Shown in pieces: positions 43,912-53,768 of a stretch of 64,000 bases of DNA (position 1 is the stretch's first letter; each line of letters opens with the position of its first letter). Made by a program: the position numbers and the translations under genes. The notes under the pieces are model-generated. The model was given only the letters and a program-made list of their open reading frames with translations. It was not told the DNA's origin and searched no databases. Source of the stretch: Symbiodinium natans (taxonomy: Eukaryota > Sar > Dinophyceae > Suessiales > Symbiodiniaceae). The stretch spans positions 188,478 to 252,477 of the forward strand of contig CAJNDS010000424.1 of the NCBI GenBank assembly GCA_905221605.1. Reading direction: 5' to 3'.

Positions 43912-45379
43912 ACCCTAAGCCCTAAATCCTAAACCCTAAACCCCAAATCCTAACCCTAAACCCATATCACCCTAAACCCCAAATCCTAAACCCTAAACCC
44001 ATATCTCCTTAGCAAAGGCCACCGGGAGGGCACCCTCCTCAAGGTGCACGACTTCCCCCCCAAGAGGTGTCCTCTTCCTCAAAAAACTCCTCAAGGATGC
44101 CGTTGAGTCTTTTAGGGTTTAGGGTTTAGGGTTTAGGGTTTAGGGTTTAGGGGTTCAGGGTAGTAGTCGGTTCTCGCGGAGTCACCTGAAGCCTTTATCC
44201 GTGTGCCGCCCCAGGACATGGAGGCAGCCTTCCGCGTCATCAAGGAAGCTCGCTGTGGGTGTGACAGTTGAGCCCCGAGTAGCGGCTTAGGGCTCGTAAG
44301 AGATGCTTCCCGCGTATGAGTACTCCGAGACTTACGTGCAAGCCGCAGGTCAACATCTTAGATCCTGAATTCACACCGTCTCTCCCAAGCCCTGGGCTCT
44401 AAAAACAAAGTGCCCGCCACCATCTGCAGGCACAGGATTCGGTGCTTTAGGACTCCGCACCCAAGTTGCATCCTTCCAGGGCCTCCAAATCCCAGAGCCC
44501 CTAGACCAGGAAATTCCCGAGCGTTTGGGTTTTGAGTTTGTAGGGTTTAGGATCTCCTCGAGGGCCTTATGTCCGGCTCCCGCACACTCTCAAGCCCCGA
44601 ACCCAACCCGATGACGATGCCCAAACCCTGAACTCCTCAAACCCTTCAGGTCATTTCAGGTCCCTAAACAACCCTAAAAGCAACCCTTCAACATTGACCC
44701 CCAAACAACCCTAAGCAACCCTAAACAACCCCTAAACGAACCCTATGTCCAAAATAAACCCCCAAGCAACCCCTTGAAACCGCCCAAGAAACCAGCCAAC
44801 AGACAAGGACTCTATCGACAGTCTGAAGGAGCTCATGAAAGCCCAACTGGAGCCGCTTGGGTGGGAAAAGGACTTAGGCTTTAGGGCCTTTGGGGCTTTA
44901 CGGCTTTAGGGCTTTAGGGCTTTGGGGCTTTGGGGTTGAGGGTCCTCGCTGAAACGCCAGGCTCTGTCCTGCCCCTGACGCAATAAATCTAAGCACATGG
45001 GCCACTTCTCGAAATTGCGGGCCCCCCTTTTGGTGTTACCATTTAAGTAATTACAGCGGCCCCTAGTTTTTAGGGTACCCAAACAAGAGAACATCATTTT
45101 GAGAGCTACCCACAGCCTACTCACCATAAACAAACCTCCAACTCTCAAACCCTGAACGTAGGGAGGCTAGGTTTCTGACGGTGCCAAGCCCCCCAGCCCC
45201 GAAACACGAAGCCCTAAACCCTTAAAACCTTGGAGGCCCTTGGAGGAGGCGTTGCAAGGCCAGCCCTAAACCCTAGACCCTAAACCCTAAATCCTAAACC
45301 CTAAACCCTAGACCCTAAACCCTAAACCCGAAACCCTAAACCCTAAGCCCTAAACCCTATAAACCCTAGTGATTAGGAG

Positions 45380-45455
45380 CCCTCTCTTGCCTAGGGTGTC
45401 GACGGAGGGCTTGGATCAGACCCAGGCTTGGCGCGAGGGCTTCGTGGTTTAGGTG
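45380..45455 (+). CDS. Possible exon, unrecognised gene
   Basis: CCCTAAA tract left, TTTAGG-like run right; reads VSTEGLDQTQAWREGFV. No recognisable domain. Confidence 0.25.
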
Positions 45456-45587
45456 TTCCGGGTTTAGGGTTGAAGGTTTGGGGTTTAGGGTTTAGGGTCT
45501 AGGGTTCAGGGTTTAGGGTTTAGGGTTTGGGGTTTGGGGTTTGGGGTTTAGGGTTTAGGGTCTAGGGTTAGGGTTTATGTATGGACC

Positions 45588-45705
45588 TTAGGGGTGCTGT
45601 AGGGGCTACTAAGATGTATGGGGACTATATAAGTATATCTAGCGGTTATATAGGGGAACAAGATTAAGGGTCCCTTCTGGGGGGTCCCTCTTCATATCCC
45701 CCAAA
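45588..45705 (+). repeat. Dispersed element, family C (copy 3)
   Basis: TAGGGGTGCTGTAGGGGCTA, GTATGGGGACTATATAAG, AACAAGATTAAGGGTCCC, TTCTGGGGGGTCCCTC. Confidence 0.75.
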
Positions 45706-47060
45706 GGTTTACTTGAAGGGTTCAGGCTAGGCGTTTTTGAGGCACTATACCTCTTCTGTTCATGTGGATACGAGACTGCGGCAGGAGGTTGATATACGTG
45801 AGCGTTGTGAAGGGTTTCAGGACGAGCAGCCGAACCGAGAGGAAGCCCCCAAATCCCGAAAGCCCAAATCCCTAGACGCCGACTGGCCGCCTGTAGAAGG
45901 TTCTCACAAACCACTAGACTCGCTTTGTGCTCAGATCCAAAAAGCAGAATCAAGAAAGAGCCTCCATATAGGGCACGAAAAGCAAATAGTGCTGGCCACT
46001 ATGTTCGCTTCACCGAACTTGAGTAGCTGCTCAGTAGTTGCTCATGGCCCACTCTGCTCGAGGAATCTAGAGAGGCCTTGGAGGGCCATAAAACCCTAAA
46101 CCCTATACCGAGAAGCCCTGAAGCCTCATCCGTTCCAGGGCCTTCTGGGGCATCTCTCACCCAGACGACCTCCCGAGGCAGAGGAAGATGACGAGGACGC
46201 CGAATCACGTAGGCTTCTCGGGTTTGGAGCTAGGAAAAATGGGCGTGACATCCCCGTAGCTGTCAGCACCAAGATGTGTCTTCTTTCCGAAGAAATCTCT
46301 TAAATAAAGCATGCCACCGAGTCTTTCAGGAGGCAGTTCTCGTCAGTGTCACCTGAAGCCTCTCTACCCTGGTAGGAAGCCCCAGATTCCCAGGAGCTCG
46401 AAGCAATGTCTCGAGCGCTGCAGGAGAAGCTGTGGGTGTGTTGAGAGTTCAGTGGCATTTTGGTGCTTGGGTTTGGGGAATGCCTGTCAGTCTCACCCTC
46501 GACCTTGAATGCTCCCAGGCACTATGCCCTAGAACCCCAAACTGATCTCCACCACCTGCAGCCCTGAACCCCAAACCCTAAACCCTAAACCCTAAACCCT
46601 AAACCCTAAACCCTAAACCCTAAACCCTAAACCCTAAACCCTAAACCCTAAACCCTAAACCCTAAACCCCCCCAAATTGTCGGCGTTTGGGTTTGAGGTT
46701 TCTAGTGCGGATCTCCTCGGGGAAGCGTGGCCCCAAAGCCCTTTGTTGCCTCTCCGGTTCCGAGCTGATGGCCTTCTGTCCGGCTCGCGCACACAACCCT
46801 GACACCCCTTGCAAGCCCTCCCCCTCTGAAGCCGCGAGCCCAACCTTCCGGCCAAGAAACAAGCCCCCAGTAATCCCCAAACAGCCCGCCGAAAAGCAAC
46901 CCTTAAAGCAACCCCTAGGCAACCCAGCCCTAAGCAACGCTTAAAAAACAACCATTCGAAAAACCCATAAGCAAGCCCAAAACAACCCGTAAGCCACCCC
47001 AGAATCACCCGAAAGACGAGGAGAATGTGGCGAGGATGGAGGTGCGTCAGCAGCGGGTTT
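45705..47060 (+). repeat. Segmental duplication, copy 2
   Basis: Partner of 42305-44860. The island 46130-46205 reads GLLGHLSPRRPPEAEEDDED and ends in a possible GTAGGC donor; the equivalent in copy 1 is less acidic. Confidence 0.7.
46568..46668 (+). repeat. (CCCTAAA)14 telomere-type tract
   Basis: Fourteen clean units inside the duplicated segment; absent at the same place in copy 1. Confidence 0.95.
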
Positions 47061-47174
47061 AAGGCGTTTAGGCGTGAGGGGGCTGTGGGTTAAGTGTTTA
47101 GTTTAGTGGTTTAGGGTCCTAAACCCCTAAGCCCTAAACCCTAAACCCCAAACCCTAAACCCTAAACCCTGAAC

Positions 47175-47690
47175 GCAGGGTTGAGGACTGAGGGTCTTCG
47201 GGGGTTGGGAGGGGAGGGGCATGAAAGGGCTTGGGGACCCAAACCCTGCGAACCCTGCAGGCGCTTTGAACCCTTGTTAGGGTTTCTATCGGGTTTATGC
47301 GGCTTCAGGGTTTAAGGGTTCCGGGGTTAAGGGTTTAAGGGTTCAGGGTTCAAGGGTTTAAGGGTTTAAGAGTTTAAGGGTTTAAGGGTTTAGGGGTTCA
47401 AGGGTTTATAAGGGTTCAGAGTTTGGGGTTTACGGGTTCAGGTTTAAGGGTTTGGGGGATCCATGATGGTTCGGATTGGGAGCCCGAAGCTAAACCTTGA
47501 GCCTCCAGGGGTCCTAAGGGAAGTCTCAACGTTGAGCCCTCCCCCGCCTTTCGACGATCGAAGAGGATCCCTCCCTTTCGACGATCGAAGAGGAAGACGA
47601 AGCGGAAGACGAAGAAAACAACGAAGACCAGGTGGCATGCTCTGATTCGAGGCTTTCGGGCTTCGGTTGAGCGTTGAGCTCGGCTTAAGT
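47175..47690 (+). repeat. Tandem duplication, uninterrupted copy with acidic exon
   Basis: Begins GCAGGGTTGAGGACTGAGGG. Contains GGGAGCCCGAAGCTAAACCT and, at 47548-47631, an exon-like acidic stretch reading STIEEEDEAEDEENNEDQ and ending CAG|GTGGCA. It serves as the unbroken reference for the copy split by the 13.56 kb element. Confidence 0.8.
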
Positions 47691-47750
47691 TCTATAAAAT
47701 CTATAAACCCTAAGTTCAAATCCCTGAACCCTTAAACCCTAATCCGTGAG

Positions 47751-48058
47751 CACAGGGTTAAGGATTGAGGGTCTTCGCGGGTTGGGAGGGGAGGGGCATG
47801 AAAGGGCTTGAGGACCCAAATTCTGCAGGCGCCGCAAATCCTTTTCAGGGTTTGTCGGGTTTACAAGGGTTTAGAGGGATTAAGGGTCTAGGGTTTAGGG
47901 GTTCAGGGTTTACGTTTTGGTGGATACATGATGGTCTGGACCAGGAGCCCGAAGCTAAACCTTGAGAGCCTCCGCGGGTTTTTGAGGAAAAGTCTCACCG
48001 TCGAGCCCTCTCCCAAACCCTAAGCCTTAAACCCTAAACCTTACTAGAAGAGGGATGG
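47751..48058 (+). repeat. Left half of the second tandem copy, split by the mobile element
   Basis: Matches 47175-47560 (GTTGGGAGGGGAGGGGCATG, GGAGCCCGAAGCTAAACCTT, GAGCCCTC) then stops matching at about 48010. The missing acidic exon reappears at 61670. Confidence 0.75.
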
Positions 48059-48071
48059 CCCGAAAGCATCG
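48059..48071 (+). repeat. Terminal inverted repeat, left end
   Basis: CCCGAAAGCATCG. A further CCGTGCG lies a few bases inside, also present inside the right end. Confidence 0.75.
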
Positions 48072-48084
48072 ATTTGCCGTGCGT

Positions 48085-48240
48085 TGACTCCATGCACTTG
48101 ATTCTTTGTAATCGAACTGTATGCACTTGGAGAAATGTATGCCCTTACATGGTTGCATAGTCACTTGTACACTGCACTTGTATGCACTGGAACCGCATGG
48201 CATTCAAGTGTGTGGAGTTGAATGCCATGCACTTGTGGTC
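48085..48240 (+). repeat. TGCACTT-rich left subterminal region
   Basis: ATGCACTTG or CACTTGTATGCACT occurs about seven times without fixed period. The right end has the regular 14-bp array of the related TATGCACTT. Confidence 0.65.
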
Positions 48241-48515
48241 AACTCTGTAGACTTTTCATCGGCGTTGAAGACAACGCCGAGCTCCAGCGGCCGGTCGCGG
48301 CACGCACCTGCGCCGGTGCAAGGAAAGAAGCAGAAACCACACAAGCACAAAAACAGACAAAAGAGGTGGAGTCTAAGTAAGGGCCGTGCATGTTGGTCGC
48401 CATGGAATACCTGCGCGCAGAAAACAGCTTTACTTGCAAGTCGGTCGACAAAGGTGCCAATCGTCCCGGGCGGTCCTAGCTGCATTTTCACACACGCGTG
48501 CGTCGCACCGTCATA

Positions 48516-48753
48516 TTAAACAGAGGTGGCCGCGCCGTCGTACTTTCGCAAGACAGCGTCCGTTTGGGGAACCCACATGTGTATTTGTCTGACATGTGGC
48601 ACCCGCGCTCCGAATTGACACGCTGCCTTGCAGAGGCTAACCTTTTTATCGCAAGCGCGCCGTCGACTTGAAATCATGTGCGCCAGCTTCCCACTCCGGG
48701 TCGCGTCGCGCTTCCCTCTCCATTCCGGATTGACGTTACTACTTACTACAAAG
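48516..48753 (-). other. 3' region of the ASCH gene with DAVLRK motif
   Basis: No independent gene. A - strand frame ends QTDAVLRKYDGAATSV, containing the recurrent 14-mer GACGCTGTCTTGCG at 48547-48560. Confidence 0.4.
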
Positions 48754-49503
48754 CTACTCAGCAACTTCGAACTGAAAGGACAGCTCAACTGGCTTGGTCC
48801 AGCCCAGCATGGACCTTGGCCGCCCTCCCACCGACACGGGCATCTTGAAAGCCTTGACGTCCAGGACCACCCAGCCGAAAAACCGCTTAGCACCCGAGGA
48901 CCACCAATCGAATGGACTGTCGACCTCGATGAGCGTATCCTGCCTGTGAGAGTCGAAGTCCCGATCGTCCAAGAACTCGGTCGCCCCAGCAAAGGTGATG
49001 ATGCCCAGGACCTGAGCCCGTGAAGGAGGAGGGCCAATCTCCGTGTCCACGATGGCACCCTTGGTGGACCCGGCGCCGACGGTCTCTATGAGGAAGAGCT
49101 GCTCGCCCTCCGAAAAGCACTGGTAGTGACCGAGGGCGTACTTCCTCACCTCCATCTTTTTGCGCCCAAGCATCAACAGCCGACTCCATGGGTACTGGAC
49201 ATTGAGGCCGCAAAGCGAGAGGCGCTGAGTCGACAAAAAAACTTCATTGGACACCGAAGCAGGCAAGTTAGGATCTTTCAGCCGTGCTGCGCGAGCGACC
49301 AACTCGGCCGCCGTGCCGCATTCTCGCATGGATTTCAAGTCTGCAAGAGCTTTCCTTCTGCTGTCACGCAGCGGACCTCTGATCGAAGTGTCCTTCTCCT
49401 CGCAGATGCGGATGTGCGCAAAATGCGCTCGCCAGCCATATCCATGCTTCTCCACGATCCCGCGCTGGCTAAGTTCCTGTGACTTTCTACCGAGACCCGC
49501 CAT
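48754..49503 (-). CDS. AP2-like + ASCH (PUA-fold) domain protein
   Basis: 249 aa, complete. Residues 20-62 (HGYGWRAHFAHIRICEE, SIRGPLRDSRRKALADL) have the W-R-A and G-P-x-R-x-x-x-x-A-x-x-D-L pattern of AP2-type modules frequent in dinoflagellates. Residues about 95-235 match ASCH proteins: VQYPWSRLLMLGRKKMEVRK, then EQLFLIETVG, VLGIITFAG, DDRDFDSHR, WVVLDVKAF. The ASCH/PUA fold usually binds RNA or modified nucleosides; some bacterial members are ribonucleases or amidohydrolases. Activity here cannot be told. Same strand as the phosphatase and Rep genes; start chosen at the first ATG before the AP2-like motif. It may equally be the 3' part of a longer spliced gene. Confidence 0.75.
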   Translation of the reverse strand: MAGLGRKSQELSQRGIVEKHGYGWRAHFAHIRICEEKDTSIRGPLRDSRRKALADLKSMRECGTAAELVARAARLKDPNLPASVSNEVFLSTQRLSLCGLNVQYPWSRLLMLGRKKMEVRKYALGHYQCFSEGEQLFLIETVGAGSTKGAIVDTEIGPPPSRAQVLGIITFAGATEFLDDRDFDSHRQDTLIEVDSPFDWWSSGAKRFFGWVVLDVKAFKMPVSVGGRPRSMLGWTKPVELSFQFEVAE

Positions 49504-49576
49504 GCTGCAACTTCACACCTGCCTCGAGCCAAGGTAGAGATCACAACAAAACTCTGAGCGCAGGAGAAGATCCACA

Positions 49577-49614
49577 ACACCGTCCCCAAGTTGTTTGCGA
49601 GGATTTCAAAGCTC
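49577..49614 (+). repeat. 38-bp copy of a minisatellite edge sequence
   Basis: ACACCGTCCCCAAGTTGTTT followed by GCGAGGATTTCAAAGCTCCA; the same occurs at 59115-59154 and 59551-59594 with one change. It sits 74 bp upstream of the ASCH start codon on the - strand. Confidence 0.85.
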
Positions 49615-49805
49615 CATGCGCTCGGGCCATCCCTCTAGAAGCACGCATGCGTGTAGAGCATCCGATGGAATGTGTGACGGCGCATATGTGTGCATGTTGA
49701 GGCGCAGGCAGGAGGCCAAGCAGCTTTGCATTTTATATCTTGGGCTGGTACACGCGAAAGACCCTTTCGCAAGACAGCGTTGAGGGGAGTAAGCAAGGGT
49801 TCAAA

Positions 49806-50529
49806 CTAGCGAGAGTTCTGCAGGCGGTGCAAAGCCAAGAGAGCATAATCTCTGCATTTCCACGGTTGCAGAGCTGGCCGAGCCGACAAGATGCAGTCCA
49901 CAGCTTCATCTGCGCTGCATTGGCCGTCCAGCACCAGCCAAGCGCAAGAGGGCAGTAGGACTGCGATTAATGCCACCGAAGCAATGGAAGAGCACGTTGA
50001 ACTCCTCGCTCGCCTGTTGGCACTGCTCGCGCAGAGTGCGCAAAGTCTGAGCCATGTCTGTCCAAGCCTGGGCGCACCGCTCTGCGCTCTCGAAGAACCA
50101 GGAAGCATCCCGGTTGCATTTGATTCTGGGGTCGTCCAATTCAACTTGGACGTGCCGCACACCAGAGCGGGAAAAGTGCTCGCGCCAGTCTTGGGGAGCC
50201 CCCCTGACTCGCAGCTCAGCTGGCCGGCACACGCTCACCACAACCGTCACAGAAGTGTTGGTGCTGACCTCGACGTGGAAGATGTCGGCAGCCGAGCGCA
50301 CGCTGCCCAGCAAGCAGCTCTCACCAGGCTTCGCAGACCGCACCACCACGGCATCGAGAGGCCAGTCGGAGATGTCGCCCAGGTTGTAGGAAGCTCTCCA
50401 AACAGTATAGTCCATGTCTGACCAAGGTCCCTCATTGTATTTTGTGGAGATGTCGAGCTGCCTCTGTCGAATCCAGCACATCTCCGCGTCGGACATTGTC
50501 GGCCCAGAAGACGTCAGCGAGGACTCCAT
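49806..50529 (-). pseudogene. Dual-specificity phosphatase, one frameshift
   Basis: From ATG at 50529 the first frame gives VWRASYNLGDISDWPLDAVV and the P-loop HCFGGINRSPTALL, the HC-x5-R-S signature of cysteine phosphatases, with nucleophile Cys and Arg kept; DDPRIKCN upstream holds a candidate general-acid Asp. The frame then stops quickly, but the next frame carries AWLVLDGQCSADEAVDCILS then ARPALQPWKCRDYALLALHR, the expected C-terminal helix of the family. The switch falls at about 49944, where one extra base separates the two. Either real decay or a sequencing indel. Family members remove phosphate from Tyr/Ser/Thr; the substrate is unknown. Confidence 0.75.
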
Positions 50530-51490
50530 GCATATGCAGAAAGCAGCAAGGAGGTTTCACTGCAGACCGCTCGTCGGGCCAAAACTAGCTTTTCGAGCCA
50601 AAGCCAGCAGCGCAGCCAGGTCTGCGGGTTTAGGGTATCTTGTTCAGAAGAGTGAGGGGCTGAGGTTCTGGGGTTCGGGCAGAACAATGTCAGAATGACA
50701 TTCCCACACAGACAGACACAAAACCACGTCATCGACTGGCCTAAAGCTCGGGATGTCTCCCATCCACGGTCAACGTCAAAGGCGAAGAGAAGTTGAGGTC
50801 AAGAAGAAGGCTACAGAAGAAGCACTGTTTCAGTCCTGCGCTCTAGTGAGAAACGAACTTGCCCAGTCCCGCGGGCTGCATCCCCACACCTCCGCAAGAC
50901 GGCGTCCATGCGGTTCCGCAGCCGCGCATCTTCGCAACAGAGCGGCCATGCGGTTCCACGGTCGCGCTACATGTGTGCGGTGGCGTGAAACACACGTAGC
51001 CGCTCAGACCGCCGGGATACGTCAGCACCGCCCCTAGTCATCATGCCGATGAGCAGCCTCAGATGAAAGATGCGGGAGAGACCTCAAGGCAGACATTCGC
51101 ACATCTTCCTCGTTGTACCAATCCACAATGCAACGTGCGCAATAGTGCGCCTGATGTCCATACTTCGTTCTCATGCACGGACGGTCGTGCATCTCGCAGG
51201 AGAAAGTACAACTGCCTCTTCGCGGCGGGCAAAGATTCCCCATTGCGGCAAGGAGCAAAAGGGCGCGGTCACCTAAGCAAACGTCGCAAAAAGGTGCTGC
51301 GGCGCCCACACGAATGCACGCATGTCACCATGCACTCAGACATCATGCCAACGTGTGAGTTGTGTCAAGTGAGTCCAAGGAGACATGCCATGTCATTCTC
51401 AGTCCAGGGAGACACGCAGTCTTTTTAGCAGGAGCTGCGAGAGTGTGCGCATGCCCACAGGCGCTGCAGGCGCTGACTGACCTGTCCAGG
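50530..51490 (-). other. Leader and spacer between phosphatase and Rep genes
   Basis: At 50550-50595 a leader-like sequence resembles the one at 58615-58660. At 51034-51309 a - strand frame is Cys/His-rich (CEMHDRPCMRTK, HYCARCIVDWYNEE), perhaps a degraded zinc-binding segment. 50873-50960 contains two related GCGGTTCC repeats. No firm gene. Confidence 0.4.
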
Positions 51491-51830
51491 GCGAGCCTTC
51501 CGCCGTGTCCGGCGCCGGCGCACCTTCCGCAAGACAGCGTCGGGCGCGCGGCGCCGGGGTCAGGCTCCGGCAAATAAACATCCGCAAAACTGGACCCTAG
51601 AGTCTCGAGTGCTGTCTAGGGCGAGGCTTCCGCCGTGTCCAGCGCCGGCGCACCTTTCGCAAGACAGCGTCGTGTGCGCAGCACCGGGGACGGGCTCCGG
51701 CAAATAGACATCCGCAAAACTGGACCCTAGAGTCTCGAGTGAAACATGTCTATAGGGCGAGGCTTCCGCCGTGTCCAGCGCCGGCGCACCTTTCGCAAGA
51801 CAGCGTCGCGCGCGCAGCAGCGGGGACGGG
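51491..51830 (+). repeat. Tandem repeat of 130-137 bp (2.6 copies) after the Rep stop codon
   Basis: Units start at 51491, 51621 and 51758 with GGGCGAGSCTTCCGCCGTGT. Each carries CGCAAGACAGCGTC and, in the first two, CATCCGCAAAACTGGACCCT. It begins right at the end of the Rep reading frame, so it is probably 3' UTR or terminator-like DNA. Confidence 0.85.
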
Positions 51831-51831
51831 C

Positions 51832-53700
51832 TCAGGCAACGTCCCAGGCTGCGCACTTCACCTTCGTCGGCGTCTCCTCGATGAGACTGGTGGCCGGGCG
51901 CTTGTTGCTCTGCAGCGTCGGCTCCCCCGCGAGCAAGTCCCAGACCATGGCGCGCTCTGTCTCCAGGTTGCGAACTTGAGCCTCCGTCGCCCGGGACATC
52001 CACTCCACGTGCAAGACCACAGCGTCCGTGGCCTCGTTCCTGAGTACGCGTCCCACCAAAAACCGTGGTTGGCCGTCTGCCATGTTGAAGAGGTGACAGC
52101 TGGTGAAGTGACAAAAGGCCTCGATCGCGAATGGCTGGGCGCCGTCCATGTGTGGGTACGAAAAGACCTGCTGGTGCTTGGTGACCAAATGCTTCTCGCC
52201 GCCAATGTCCACCTCGTCCATGGACGGCTCGTCCTTGGCGAAGGCCAGCAGCGTCACGCACTCCGCGGACACGGAACCGCGCGTGAAGAAGGTCCCGAGG
52301 TCCGAGCAGGACAAGTCTGAGAACAGACTCTGCACAGGCAGGACCGCGCCATCCCTCATTTCATTTACCAGGCGCGTCACCTTCTTGACCATGGGACGCG
52401 CGCGCTCATCGTAAGCTTCTCCGAAGGAAGGACGAGCTGCTAAGATCTGAAATTGCGTCGGAGCACTTGCGGATGCCTGCGAAGCTTGCGAGGACTGCAG
52501 CAAAGCGCCGCGGGGCTGCCCCAGCCGCTGTGAAGTACCCAAGCGAGCATCGAAGGGCCCCTTGAAGCAAAGCGCCTGCGGGCCCTTGTCCCGAAGCAAC
52601 TGGGCCAGCGCCTGCTCGTCCGCGACCCGGGCCAGCACTGCGAGCTCCGCTCCTCCCACCAGGACATTGTCCAGCTGCCCCGTCCAATCCGCCACGTGCA
52701 CGGTGGCCAGCACGCGACGCTCAGCGTACTGCTCTCCCGCGGACTCCCGCTGGCGTTCGCCAAGAGGAAGCGGCGAGGCTTCGACGGACAGCTGCGCCGC
52801 CAGCGCAAGCTGGCTGTCGTACCGAATCCGGCATGCAGCTTCCAAGACTTTTGCGCGCCACCGCTCCAGCTCGATGACCAGCTCGCCTCGCGCAGAGCTG
52901 GCCATCATGCATCGCAAACGGCTGGCCAGGTCGTGGCCCAGGAGAACGATCAAGATGTGCGGATGCATGGACCCGCGTCCTTGTGTCTCCAGAGGGCCGC
53001 AGAAAGCAGCGATGTCCCCAAAGCAGCCTGGGAAGGTCGATGCGGCGAAACCGTCCTCGTAGACCCCGGCCTGACCCGCCCTAAAGCTGGCTCGCTTGAA
53101 GGGCGGCAAACATCCCAAGACTTCTTCGAAAAATAGGGTCATCATGAGGTCAAAGAACCTCGCCTGAGACACGGGGTCGGCAGCTAGAATCCGACGCATG
53201 GCGGTCACGCACGGCAGAATAGGCTGCTCCAGATCCCAACCCAAAGAAACCTCGTAGTTCTCCACCTGCCCATCCACGCCCTGCGTGTGCAGCTGCAGAA
53301 GCAGGGCAGCGCGAGAATCTGCGAGGTTGGGCGTCATGAAGACGTGCGCGTTGCCGTAGTGCCAGCCAGCCGCATGGCCTCGAAGTCGAATTTGACTGCG
53401 ATGTCCTTCTGTGCCGAGGACACTGGCGCTGGCCTGCAGCACGCCGCCTAACGCGCGCTTCAGCGACACATCCACATCCGGTGAGCGCAACAACTCACGT
53501 ATGTCGGCCTTCTCGCCGTGCAACGCCATAGCCTTCAGCAGCTGCTCCGTGCTGACCGAGGCGATCATGGCGCAGTGCCGACTGAAGCCGCTCCGTTTGA
53601 CGTATGCTTTCGATGTGCGCATGAGAGAAAGTCGGCGGTTGGTGTCGTACATGACAGGCAAGAGCTGTTCCTGGCACGCAACTGTCGCTATACAGATATA
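51832..53700 (-). CDS. Helitron-like HUH (Rep) domain exon
   Basis: About 620 aa, ending at TGA near 51832. The exon probably begins at a CAG acceptor before EQLLPVMYDTNRRLSLMRTS. Near residue 125 GWHYGNAHVFMTPNLAD matches the start of the Helitron helicase-like N domain, and GRGSMHPHILIVLLG is the HUH metal-binding motif (H-P-H here; H-A-H in typical Helitrons). HUH enzymes nick single-stranded DNA and link to it through a Tyr; I cannot place the catalytic Tyr with confidence. The C-terminal 120 residues (FCHFTSCHLFNMADGQPRFL, VGRVLRNEATDAVVLHVEW) replace what should be a Pif1-type helicase; no Walker A motif is present. It would act in the nucleus on element DNA. Confidence 0.75.
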   Translation of the reverse strand, partial: YICIATVACQEQLLPVMYDTNRRLSLMRTSKAYVKRSGFSRHCAMIASVSTEQLLKAMALHGEKADIRELLRSPDVDVSLKRALGGVLQASASVLGTEGHRSQIRLRGHAAGWHYGNAHVFMTPNLADSRAALLLQLHTQGVDGQVENYEVSLGWDLEQPILPCVTAMRRILAADPVSQARFFDLMMTLFFEEVLGCLPPFKRASFRAGQAGVYEDGFAASTFPGCFGDIAAFCGPLETQGRGSMHPHILIVLLGHDLASRLRCMMASSARGELVIELERWRAKVLEAACRIRYDSQLALAAQLSVEASPLPLGERQRESAGEQYAERRVLATVHVADWTGQLDNVLVGGAELAVLARVADEQALAQLLRDKGPQALCFKGPFDARLGTSQRLGQPRGALLQSSQASQASASAPTQFQILAARPSFGEAYDERARPMVKKVTRLVNEMRDGAVLPVQSLFSDLSCSDLGTFFTRGSVSAECVTLLAFAKDEPSMDEVDIGGEKHLVTKHQQVFSYPHMDGAQPFAIEAFCHFTSCHLFNMADGQPRFLVGRVLRNEATDAVVLHVEWMSRATEAQVRNLETERAMVWDLLAGEPTLQSNKRPATSLIEETPTKVKCAAWDVA

Positions 53701-53768
53701 GCAAATTAAGACAGCGTCCAAAAGCGATTCAATATACTATCAAGGACAAAGTTCGACCTAACCAAATC

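Larger units (their letters stand above)
42305..44860 (+). repeat. Segmental duplication, copy 1
   Basis: Ordered matches with 45705-47060: AACTGGCCGCCCGTAGAAGG (42501 vs 45886), a GGGCCTTCTG exon-like block (43020 vs 46136), a GTCACCTGAAGCC block (44180 vs 46348), and GCGTTTGGGTTTTGAGTTT (44521 vs 46683). Confidence 0.7.

Noticed and set aside
48516..53143. Long + strand frames opposite the ASCH, phosphatase and Rep genes
   Set aside because: Shadows in GC-rich coding DNA; the - strand frames carry the recognisable motifs.
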